From CAZCBN01 sp964496975 (GTDB lineage Bacteria; Planctomycetota; Phycisphaerae; Phycisphaerales; UBA1924): a stretch of DNA of 17,397 nt. Shown in pieces: positions 6,936 to 13,478 of the stretch. The notes under the pieces are model-generated. The model saw only the letters and a list, made by a program, of their open reading frames with translations. It ran no database searches and had not been told where the DNA came from. The first letter of the stretch is position 1, and every line of letters begins with the position of its first letter. Where the stretch lies: NCBI GenBank assembly GCA_964496975.1, contig CAZCBN010000064.1:1-17397 (forward strand), given 5' to 3'. The position numbers were made by a program, and so were the translations under genes.

Positions 6936-7546
6936 GCGATCTGGCCCCCCTTGGGCGGCGATCCCCGACCTCTGGTGTCCGGGCGACGCCGCGGGGCAGG
7001 ATATCGCCGCCCCACCGGCGCGTCGCCGCGGCCGGAGCATGGGTGCTCGGCCGGCGGGGCACAGGCCGGTCGGACGCGGCTTCTTCGATGTCCCCTTTTT
7101 TGGGGAACACCGACGATGGAAGGCCGCGCTGCGACAAAAGGTCGCCCTGCGAACGTGGGTGGACGTGCGGCGTGACGTTCCTTGGGCCGTCCAGATCGGA
7201 TCCGGACGACGCCGGGCCGAGCGTGTGGCGCGCGAAGATGGGTTGATTGAGGGCCGGAGTTGGGGCCGGGCGGCGTAGGGAAGATCCCGACCGCTGTTGA
7301 GCCGGCATCACACTGCAAGTGATTTCAGCGCAAGGGTTTGGTCAAGGCGACCCGAGCGGGTGTAGGAAGTGTTCCGAAGATCGAAAAGTTTCTCCGAATT
7401 TGGTTGGCAACCCTTGGATCTGTCGCTTGGTGGACGTAGAACATGGTGGGGCGAGAGGGGTCATTCCCCTCGTCCGTGGTGGGAGTTGGGAATGTTCGGG
7501 CTGTGCCCGGGTCGATGTCATCGGCCAGGGCACCAGAGGTGAAGGG
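6936..7546. promoter_or_regulatory. Divergent intergenic region between dnaE and the first PEP-CTERM-like gene
   Basis: About 610 bp (about 500 if dnaE starts at 7040) without a convincing gene. It should hold promoters for both directions, but no clear -35/-10 pair was found. Small inverted repeats: tcccc-tttttt-gggga (7091-7106), atcac-N7-gtgat (7307-7323) and gagggg-tcatt-cccctc (7455-7471). The stretch 7307-7420 is less GC-rich than its surroundings. The frame of the downstream gene is open back to 7319, but that extension lacks a signal peptide and precedes a much better start. Confidence 0.4.
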
Positions 7547-8368
7547 ATGAGAATGAAGACTGCAACTCTGTTGGGTGTCGTTGGCCTTCTGACCGCGGCC
7601 GCGTCGGGCGAGATCCTGACGCTGACCGATGGGAACAGCGAGGCTCTGTTCGAGCGCACGAGCGGCTTCTCGCAGATCGCTTGGCGCGTGGACAACCAGA
7701 ACCAGCTGGCCGTCCAGCGTTTCGCGGTAAACATCGGCGGCACCGTCTCCTTCCTGGATGACGTGATCGTCGAGCAGTACCGCACGAGCAACAGCGACGC
7801 CGACCCGGGCTTTGACACCCTGGTGGCCCGCTACCTGGTCTCGGGCTTCGAGATCATTACGCGTTACTCCCTGAGCGGCGGCGCGGCGGGCTCGGGCGTG
7901 TCGGACATCAGCGAGCAGATCACGATCATCAACCGCGGGGCGGCCGGCCGCAGCCTGTCGTTCTTCCAGTTCGTCGACCTGAGCCTCGGCACCACCGTGG
8001 ACGACGACAGCGTCGAGATCCGCGGCCAACCCGGCAACACCCAGACCGCGGTGCAGGCCGACAACCTGAGCGGCGTGACCGTCTCCGAGACCGTCGTGAC
8101 CCCCAACCCCAGCCGCTACCAGGCCGGCCTGACGACGGACGTCCTCGCGGCGATCCTCTCGGGCAACCTGACCAACAACCCGTCGCTCGCGCAGCGTGCG
8201 GACCTCTCCTGGGCCTTCCAGTGGAACGTCGGGCCGCTCGCCGCCAACGGCAGCTTCCTGATCGCCAAGGACAAGCGCCTGGAGATCCGCGTCCCCGTCC
8301 CGACCCCCGGTGCCGTGGGCCTGCTGGCCCTGGGCGGCCTGGTCGCGACCCGTCGTCGTCGCGGCTGA
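7547..8368 (+). CDS. Secreted protein with PEP-CTERM-like sorting tail, paralogue 1
   Basis: The start is ATG 7547 (MRMKTATLLGVVGLL), 5 nt after AGAGGTG; it places a signal peptide (cleavage near ASG-EIL) at the N-terminus. The product is 273 aa. The body is beta-rich with TLTDGNSEALFE, AWRVDNQNQLAVQRFAV, FDTLVARYLVSGFEI and DLSWAFQWNVG. The C-terminus is a tripartite sorting signal: PVPTPGAV, a hydrophobic segment, then TRRRRG. This is a PEP-CTERM variant with PTP in place of PEP, expected to be handled by an exosortase-like enzyme and exported to the surface or matrix. The function of the body is unknown. It is the first and most divergent of three tandem paralogues. Family assignment is by the shared W-x-VD-x-x-NQLA signature and tail. 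Confidence 0.87.
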   Translation: MRMKTATLLGVVGLLTAAASGEILTLTDGNSEALFERTSGFSQIAWRVDNQNQLAVQRFAVNIGGTVSFLDDVIVEQYRTSNSDADPGFDTLVARYLVSGFEIITRYSLSGGAAGSGVSDISEQITIINRGAAGRSLSFFQFVDLSLGTTVDDDSVEIRGQPGNTQTAVQADNLSGVTVSETVVTPNPSRYQAGLTTDVLAAILSGNLTNNPSLAQRADLSWAFQWNVGPLAANGSFLIAKDKRLEIRVPVPTPGAVGLLALGGLVATRRRRG

Positions 8369-8552
8369 TCGCGGTCGCTCGGACCGGCGAGGGGGCACGC
8401 GGGGCGTGTCCCTCGGCGGCACCCCGGCGCCGGACGGTTCGCGGCTCGGCGGAGGCTGGGCATCACGGATCAACCCACGGCGCGAAAACGCCCACGGGAT
8501 GGGGCGGCGGGGCAAGGCCCGTGCCGCCGGAGTGTGAGTGACAGAACGAGGG

Positions 8553-8572
8553 CGGGCGGCCCACGCCGCCCG
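8553..8572 (+). terminator. GC-rich hairpin between paralogues 1 and 2, just before the second Shine-Dalgarno
   Basis: Perfect 8-bp stem cgggcggc - ccac - gccgcccg, followed by atttgagagagg. Its core resembles the terminator stems after paralogues 2 and 3, but it lacks a full T-tract. It ends 5 nt before the GAGAGAGGTG ribosome-binding site of the next gene. It may be a leaky terminator, a processing site or a leader hairpin. Confidence 0.5.
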
Positions 8573-8593
8573 ATTTGAGAGAGGTGTTTGAAC

Positions 8594-9400
8594 ATGAAGA
8601 ATCTGGCTCTGATCCTTGCCGCCGTGGCTGCGCCCGCGGCGTTTGCGGCTCCCATCACGCTCGAGAACGGCAACGCCCAGGCGACGTTCTCGGATGACCT
8701 CACCGGCACCGAGGGCCTGGGCTACGCCCAGTCGTCTTGGTCCGTCGACGGCGTCAACCAGCTCGCCCTCCAGGCGTTCGCCGTCCGCGTCGGCCTCACC
8801 GGCCCCGCCACCTGGCTGTTCGACGTCGCCCCGACCTTCGCGGTCGCGACCGACACCGGTTTTGACTTCCTCGACGACACCCTCGTCGTGGGCTACTCCA
8901 TCGGCGGCCTGACCATCGAGACCCGCTACGAGCTCGCCGGCGGCACCAACGGCTCGGCCCAGAGCACGCTGAACGAGGTGATCACGATCACCAACAACAG
9001 CGGCGCCGACATCAACTTCTCCTTCTTCCAGTACGCCGACCTCGACCTCGGCGAGACCGCCTCCGACTCCTCCCTCGAGATCCTCGGTGGCAACACCGTC
9101 CGCCAGCGCGACGCCGGCGGCACCTTCTTCGGCGGCGAGACCATCCTCACCCCCGAGCCCACCGACTCGCAGGTCGGCAACTTCGCTGACGTCTTCAACG
9201 CCGTCACCGACGGCTCGCTCGACGGCTCCACCTTTGCTGGGCCGGGCGATCTCGCCTGGGCCTTCCAGTGGGACTTCCTCTCCCTCGAGAACGGCGACAG
9301 CATCGTCATCTCCAAGAAGAAGACGATCATCCCCGCCCCCGGCGCGATGGCTCTCGTCGGCCTCGGCGGCCTGATCGCCGCCCGCCGCCGTCGGGCCTAA
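8594..9400 (+). CDS. Secreted protein with PEP-CTERM-like sorting tail, paralogue 2
   Basis: ATG 8594 (MKNLALILAAVAAPAAFA) follows GAGAGAGGTG by 7 nt; an in-frame TTG at 8588 overlaps the spacer and is unlikely. The product is 268 aa with a signal peptide cleaved near AFA-APITLE. The body shares ENGNAQATF, SSWSVDGVNQLALQAFAVR, TDTGFDFLDDTLVV, ETRYELAGGTNGS and GDLAWAFQWDF with its neighbours. The tail is SIVISKKKTIIPAPGAM, a hydrophobic stretch and AARRRRA: a PAP variant of the PEP-CTERM signal with the usual Arg cluster. It is clearly closer to paralogue 3 than to paralogue 1. It lies 225 bp after paralogue 1 and ends at a rho-independent terminator. Surface or extracellular location is inferred from the signals; the role is unknown. 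Confidence 0.9.
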   Translation: MKNLALILAAVAAPAAFAAPITLENGNAQATFSDDLTGTEGLGYAQSSWSVDGVNQLALQAFAVRVGLTGPATWLFDVAPTFAVATDTGFDFLDDTLVVGYSIGGLTIETRYELAGGTNGSAQSTLNEVITITNNSGADINFSFFQYADLDLGETASDSSLEILGGNTVRQRDAGGTFFGGETILTPEPTDSQVGNFADVFNAVTDGSLDGSTFAGPGDLAWAFQWDFLSLENGDSIVISKKKTIIPAPGAMALVGLGGLIAARRRRA

Positions 9401-9456
9401 TCGGCCCCACGGGGCTCTCCCGGGCCCGCGGGTCCTGGAACATTCGAACCCTTCCA

Positions 9457-9489
9457 CGCGGGCAGCACACGCTGCCCGCGTTTTCTTTT
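9457..9489 (+). terminator. Rho-independent terminator after paralogue 2
   Basis: Perfect 10-bp stem cgcgggcagc - acac - gctgcccgcg (9457-9480) directly followed by ttttctttt (9481-9489), 56 bp past the stop codon. Confidence 0.9.
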
Positions 9490-9509
9490 GCCCCCGTGCC
9501 CTTGGGTCC

Positions 9510-9589
9510 CGTGACTCTCGTGGTCCCGTGACTCTCGTGGTGCCGTGACTCCCGTGGTGCCGTGACTCCCGTGGTGCCGTGACTCGCGG
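9510..9589. repeat. 17-bp tandem repeat, about 4.7 copies
   Basis: Units cgtgactctcgtggtcc (9510), cgtgactctcgtggtgc (9527), cgtgactcccgtggtgc (9544 and 9561) and a partial copy from 9578. It is intergenic, just past the terminator. There are no spacers between the units, so it is a minisatellite and not a CRISPR array. The period is not a multiple of 3, in keeping with a non-coding location. Confidence 0.92.
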
Positions 9590-9870
9590 CCGGTTGGGCG
9601 GCCGCTGGACCGGGGCGCAGCGTCCGCGGCGTTGGGCCGGGCGAGGGAGGTGCCGCGTCGACCCTTTCAATACCCGATCGGAGAGGCGATCGACTGCGGG
9701 GGGCCGCTGGGAATCTGGGAGGTTTGGTGCGGCGGATGACGTGGGAATTGTCCCGAGTCTTGTGGATTCCTTGGGGACTGCGATCGGATTGGTGGCGTCT
9801 TGCCGGCTTTGGGGCACTTTGAGGACGGACGCTGGGATCCACGGGACACCAAGAGAGGGAAGGTCCACAT
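9590..9870 (+). promoter_or_regulatory. Probable promoter and leader region of paralogue 3
   Basis: About 280 bp with locally lower GC (9700-9850) between the tandem repeat and the third paralogue, so this gene is likely transcribed on its own. No confident -35/-10 pair was recognised. AGAGAGGGAAGG (9852-9863) is the ribosome-binding site, 7 nt before ATG 9871. Confidence 0.4.
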
Positions 9871-10671
9871 ATGCGCCATCTGATGCTCCTGACGCTCGCG
9901 GCCATCGCGGGCGCGTCGAACGCCGAGCCGATCTTTCTGGAGAACGGCAACGCCTCCGCGACCTTTGACACGTTCACGGACTCCGGCGGCTACCTGCAGA
10001 GCGGCTGGAGCGTGGACGGCATCAACCAGCTCGCGAACCAGTCGTTCTTCATCCGCCTCGACGGGCGGACGGCCCCGGTGCAGGGTCTGACCGACCTGGC
10101 GCCCACCGCCGTCGTGACGACGGACACGGGCTTTGACGGCCTGGCCGACACGCTGGTGGTGACCTACGCGGTGGGCGGCCTCGCGGTCGAGGTGCGGTAC
10201 GAGCTGGCCGGCGGGACGAACGGCTCGGGCGTTTCGACGCTGAACGAAGTGGTGACGATCACGAACACCACGCAGTCGGACCGTGGCTTCACGTTCTGGC
10301 AGTACGTGGACTTTGATCTGAACGGCTCGTCCAGCGACCTGGGCCCCACGATCCTGGGCGACAACACCGCGCGGCAGTCGGACGACCTGAGCGCGACGTC
10401 CGCGGAAGAAGTCGTGACGCCCGGCGCGCTGGACAGCCAGGTGGGCTTCTCGAGCGACGTGCTTGACGCTGTGCTGGCGGGCTCGCTCGACGGCACGACG
10501 GGGGGCGTCGGCGTGGGTGACTGGGCCTGGGCCTTTGAGTGGGCCTTTGAGCTCGGCGCCGGCGACAGCATCGTGATCTCGAAGAAGAAGTCGATCGTGC
10601 CCGCGCCGGGCGCGGCCGCGCTGTTCGCCATGGGGCTGGGCGTCGCCGCCCGCCGCCGGCGCACGGCCTGA
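9871..10671 (+). CDS. Secreted protein with PEP-CTERM-like sorting tail, paralogue 3
   Basis: 266 aa from ATG 9871, with a strong Shine-Dalgarno (GGGAAGG). The signal peptide MRHLMLLTLAAIAGASNA precedes EPIFLENGNASATFD. The body keeps SGWSVDGINQLANQSFFIR, TDTGFDGLADTLVVTYAVGG, VRYELAGGTNGSGVSTLNE and WAWAFEWAFE, nearly the same blocks as paralogue 2. The sorting tail is SIVISKKKSIVPAPGAA, hydrophobic residues and AARRRRTA. Function unknown; it is likely exported and processed by an exosortase-like system. It has its own leader and terminator, which suggests regulation independent of paralogues 1 and 2. Confidence 0.9.
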   Translation: MRHLMLLTLAAIAGASNAEPIFLENGNASATFDTFTDSGGYLQSGWSVDGINQLANQSFFIRLDGRTAPVQGLTDLAPTAVVTTDTGFDGLADTLVVTYAVGGLAVEVRYELAGGTNGSGVSTLNEVVTITNTTQSDRGFTFWQYVDFDLNGSSSDLGPTILGDNTARQSDDLSATSAEEVVTPGALDSQVGFSSDVLDAVLAGSLDGTTGGVGVGDWAWAFEWAFELGAGDSIVISKKKSIVPAPGAAALFAMGLGVAARRRRTA

Positions 10672-10709
10672 GTCTGTCGGTTTCCCGCTGCGACCCAGTT
10701 GGTTGACCC

Positions 10710-10746
10710 AACCGCGGGCGGTTCATTCCGCCCGCGGTTTGTTTTT
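10710..10746 (+). terminator. Rho-independent terminator after paralogue 3
   Basis: Perfect 12-bp stem aaccgcgggcgg - ttcatt - ccgcccgcggtt (10710-10739) followed by tgttttt, 38 bp past the stop. Confidence 0.92.
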
Positions 10747-10812
10747 GCGCGGCGCACCGGACCGCGCGTCGGGGCGGGCGGGGCGGGCGGGACGGCGACG
10801 CTACCGTTCGGC

Positions 10813-11130
10813 ATGTTCCGGGTGGAGCTGAACGGCCGGGGGTGGCGGGGGCTGAAGCCGACAACGCCGCGGGGCTGGGCGGCCGCGGCGGCGGGCGTCA
10901 CGCTGGTGGGTGTGGGCGTGGTGCTGCTGGCGGCGGTATCGCTGTTGTTTCTCGTGCCGGCGGTGGTGATCGGGCTGCTGGCCTTCGGCGGGGCGGCGCT
11001 GGCCCAGGCGGTGCGCCGGCTGCGGGGCGCGGGGGGCCTGCGCGGGGAGGGGGACGAGGGGCGGCGGAACGTGCGCGTCATCGGGCCGACAGCGCGCGGG
11101 CCGACCGGGCGCGGGCCGGTTGAGCCGTGA
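10813..11130 (+). CDS. Small membrane protein of unknown function
   Basis: 105 aa from ATG 10813 (MFRVELNGRGW). A frame open back to 10699 would overlap the terminator, so the later start is preferred, although no Shine-Dalgarno is visible. Residues about 24-60 form one long or two short hydrophobic helices (AAAAAGVTLVGVGVVLLAAV, then LLFLVPAVVIGLLAF), followed by a basic segment AQAVRRLRG and a polar, Gly/Arg-rich tail. This suggests an inner-membrane protein with a cytosolic basic tail. I do not recognise the family. It is convergent with the aminotransferase gene, 50 bp away. Confidence 0.55.
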   Translation: MFRVELNGRGWRGLKPTTPRGWAAAAAGVTLVGVGVVLLAAVSLLFLVPAVVIGLLAFGGAALAQAVRRLRGAGGLRGEGDEGRRNVRVIGPTARGPTGRGPVEP

Positions 11131-11165
11131 CGCGGGGGGCGGCGGTGCGCACTCGCGGGCCGCGG

Positions 11166-11180
11166 GCGCACGGCGTGCGC
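11166..11180. terminator. Short hairpin between convergent genes
   Basis: Perfect inverted repeat gcgcac - ggc - gtgcgc ending one base before the aminotransferase stop codon. It could serve as a terminator in either direction, but has no T-tract and short GC palindromes are common here by chance. Confidence 0.35.
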
Positions 11181-12071
11181 TCAGCGGGTGCGCCACCAGT
11201 CGAGCAGCTCGCGGGTGATGGGGCCCGGGGCGCCGGGGCCGATGTCGCGCCGCTCGACCGAGGTGACGGGCAGCACGCCCCAGCTTGAGTTGGTCAGCAT
11301 CACCTCGTCGGCGTCCAGCACGTCGTGGATGGTGAGGGCGCGGCGCTCCACGCGCCAGCCGCGCTCGGCGGCCTCGGCCAGCGCGGCGGCGCGGGTGACG
11401 CCGGGCAGCACGGGGCTGGGGAGGGAGCCGGGCTCTTCTTCGCCGCGGACGAAGGGGGTGAGGATGACGCCGTCCTTGACGAGCAGGGCGTTGCTCACGC
11501 ACCCGCCGCAGAGGTGGTTGGAGACCTGGAAGACGAGCGACTCGGCGGCGCCCGCCCGGCCCGCGAGGCGCAGCTCGCTGAGGCGCCACCAGTAGTTCAG
11601 GGCTTTGTGCGCGGCGGTCGGGTCAAAGGGGCTGGGGCGGGCGTCGGCGATGCGGACGGTGACGCCGCGCTCGAACATCGCGTCGGGGTAGACCGTCGCG
11701 GGTAGGACGTGGATGAGCATCGTGGGGTGGTGCTCGCGGCCGGTGTCGGGCCCGCGGAGGTTCAGGTCGCCCCCGGTGAGCGTGAGGCGGACGCGGGCGC
11801 GGGGGAGCTCGCTCGCAGCGACCGCGGCGAGCACGGCGTCGGCGAGGGCGTCGGTGTTGAGCCGGTCCACGAGGGCGAGCTGCTCGCACGAGGTTTTCAG
11901 CCGCTGCAGGTGCTCGACAAGGTCAAGCACGCGGGGCTCGGCGCCCGGCGGGGCGAGGCCCAGCATGGTTTCGAAGAGGCCCACGCCGTGCTGCAGGCCG
12001 GCGTCAAAGGCGCTGACGGCGGCGTCGTCCGGGCTGACGAAGCGGCCGTTGAGGAAGGTGACGCTGGGCAT
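11181..12071 (-). CDS. PLP-dependent class IV aminotransferase / lyase
   Basis: 296 aa from ATG 12071 (MPSVTFLNGRFV). Fold-type IV enzymes include branched-chain and D-amino-acid aminotransferases and aminodeoxychorismate lyase (PabC). Visible family features: NGRFV at the start, FDAGLQHGVGLFETM near residues 22-36, ARVRLTLTGG, the PLP lysine in AHKALNY (K156), VLPGVTRAA near 221-230 and MLTNSSWGVLPVTSV near the end. The Glu five residues before the S-N of the cofactor loop (VxEGxxSN in relatives) is Gly here: HLCGGCVSN. The substrate cannot be assigned; PabC, BCAT and D-amino-acid transaminase are all possible. It lies 58 bp downstream of the phosphoesterase gene on the same strand, so the two are probably co-transcribed. 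No Shine-Dalgarno is evident. Confidence 0.88.
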   Translation of the reverse strand: MPSVTFLNGRFVSPDDAAVSAFDAGLQHGVGLFETMLGLAPPGAEPRVLDLVEHLQRLKTSCEQLALVDRLNTDALADAVLAAVAASELPRARVRLTLTGGDLNLRGPDTGREHHPTMLIHVLPATVYPDAMFERGVTVRIADARPSPFDPTAAHKALNYWWRLSELRLAGRAGAAESLVFQVSNHLCGGCVSNALLVKDGVILTPFVRGEEEPGSLPSPVLPGVTRAAALAEAAERGWRVERRALTIHDVLDADEVMLTNSSWGVLPVTSVERRDIGPGAPGPITRELLDWWRTR

Positions 12072-12129
12072 GGGCGGAGGATAGACGGCGGGCTTCGCGG
12101 ATCAGCGGGCGGGCGCCGGCGCTGAGCGC

Positions 12130-13209
12130 CTACCACGCCGTCGCGGCGTGCAGGGGCGCTGCCGCCCGGCCCGGCATGGGCCCGCGGCGGAGCGTGTAGA
12201 GCGGGGCCTGCGGCGGGCAGTTCAGGCGCAGGTCGACCACCACCTCGCCCAGCCCGCGCGTGACCGCGCCCAGCGTGCCGCCGAGCCGCAGCACGCCGGC
12301 GGCGAGGTGTTTGGGCAGGTCGCACGACGTGTGCGGGGCGTTGTGCGGCGAGAGCCGCACCTGCCCGCCGTGGGTGTGGCCCGCCAGCACCAGCGGCAGG
12401 CCCATCGCGGCGGCCGGGTAGATGAACGTGGGGAAGTGGGCGAGCACGATCGTGAAGTCGGCGGGTGACGCGGGGCCGGCCTGGGCGGCCTGATCCGCGG
12501 GCTCGGCGAGCGACGCCTCCGCCAGCGCGGCGTGAAGCAGGTCCTCGGGCTCGCTGATGCCCAGGATGCGGAGCGAGGCGGCTCCCCCGGACCCAGACCC
12601 CGGCGCGGCGCCCGCGGCCGGCACATCGACGCGAGCCGATTCGTTGCAAAGCCACCGGACGGCCGAGGTGGGCCGGGCCTGATCCGGGGCCCGGCTATGG
12701 GCCAGGGCCTGCTGGGCTTGGGCCTGAGCTCGGGCCTGGGCTTGGGCCTGGGCTTGGGCCTGGGCTCGGGCCTGGGCCTGAAACTCGTGGCTGTCGTGGT
12801 TCCCGAAGACGCCGAAGGCGCCGAGGCGGGGCCGCCACGCTCCCTCCAGCCGCGACAGAAACGCCAGCGCGACTTCTTCATCCCCCGGGTGGTTCATCAT
12901 GTCGCCCGAGACCAGCACGAGGTCGGGCCGCAGCGTCGGCAGCGCATCGAGCAGCCGCGGCAGCGTGCGGCGGCTGGGGTACTTCCGGGAGACGTGGAAG
13001 TCGGCCAGGTGCAGGATGGTCAGGCCGTCCAAGGCCGGCGGCAGTGTGGGGAAGGAAAGGTCCCACGCCTCGACGGGCCACGGGAGGTCGGCGGCCCCGC
13101 GAGGACCGGGGATGGCCGGGCGGGCGGGGCTGGGCGGGGTGGTGGGCGGCGTGGAGGCCACGGTCGTGGGCGGGGCGACGGGTGGACGGGTTGGTCCGGT
13201 GTTCGGCAC
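12130..13209 (-). CDS. Calcineurin-like metallophosphoesterase with Gln-Ala repeat insert
   Basis: 359 aa from GTG 13209; the first 40 residues are Pro/Thr-rich and unconserved, so a later start (for example GTG at VEAWDL) is possible. The dimetal phosphoesterase motifs are in order: HLADFH (D70, H72), VSGDMMNH (D103), FGNHD (N137, H138), VLAHFP and AGHTHGG. The closing AGHTHGGQVRLSP matches YkuE/LpxH-like membrane-associated or lipid-active branches, but the substrate cannot be told. Between GNHD and the next conserved block (VRWLCNESARV) is a low-complexity run of about 25 residues of Gln-Ala (145-168). A second linker, rich in Ala and Gly, lies near residues 195-210. No signal peptide or membrane helix is seen. 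Confidence 0.88.
   Translation of the reverse strand: MPNTGPTRPPVAPPTTVASTPPTTPPSPARPAIPGPRGAADLPWPVEAWDLSFPTLPPALDGLTILHLADFHVSRKYPSRRTLPRLLDALPTLRPDLVLVSGDMMNHPGDEEVALAFLSRLEGAWRPRLGAFGVFGNHDSHEFQAQARAQAQAQAQAQARAQAQAQQALAHSRAPDQARPTSAVRWLCNESARVDVPAAGAAPGSGSGGAASLRILGISEPEDLLHAALAEASLAEPADQAAQAGPASPADFTIVLAHFPTFIYPAAAMGLPLVLAGHTHGGQVRLSPHNAPHTSCDLPKHLAAGVLRLGGTLGAVTRGLGEVVVDLRLNCPPQAPLYTLRRGPMPGRAAAPLHAATAW
12712..12780 (-). repeat. 6/12-bp microsatellite coding a (QA)n tract
   Basis: Plus strand alternates gggcctgggctt units; on the minus strand it codes (CAG/CAA/CGA)-GCC, that is Gln-Ala or Arg-Ala, about 11 times. Both 6- and 12-bp periods are visible. It is in frame with the phosphoesterase. 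Confidence 0.88.
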
Positions 13210-13478
13210 GGTGGCGCCCCCGGGGGGCCCCGCGAGGCCGGGGCCGGCCCGGCCGCCGCAGCACGCGTCGGCCCGATTGCGAATAGACTATCGACCCGAG
13301 GGAGGCGGCCGCCGGGCAACGGGCTCGGACAGCCGCCGGGATCGCGACCGGGTGGGGCTCGGCTTCCGTGCGCGGTGCACGGGCCCCCGCGGTCGCCGAG
13401 CACACACCACCGCCGCCCGAGCGGCGAACACGCCCCCGAGGCGGCCCGTGCGCCGCCCGACAGGCCGGAGGCCCGACC

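Noticed and set aside
4095..7175. Plus-strand open frame of about 1026 codons across dnaE
   Set aside because: It is antisense to a certain dnaE, shows no domain, and has the composition expected of a mirror frame in a GC-rich gene.
7319..7546. N-terminal extension of paralogue 1 from a GTG at 7319
   Set aside because: It would bury the signal peptide, while ATG 7547 has a good Shine-Dalgarno and places the signal peptide at the N-terminus as in the two paralogues.
9510..9589. CRISPR array
   Set aside because: Units are contiguous 17-mers without spacers and no cas genes are near.
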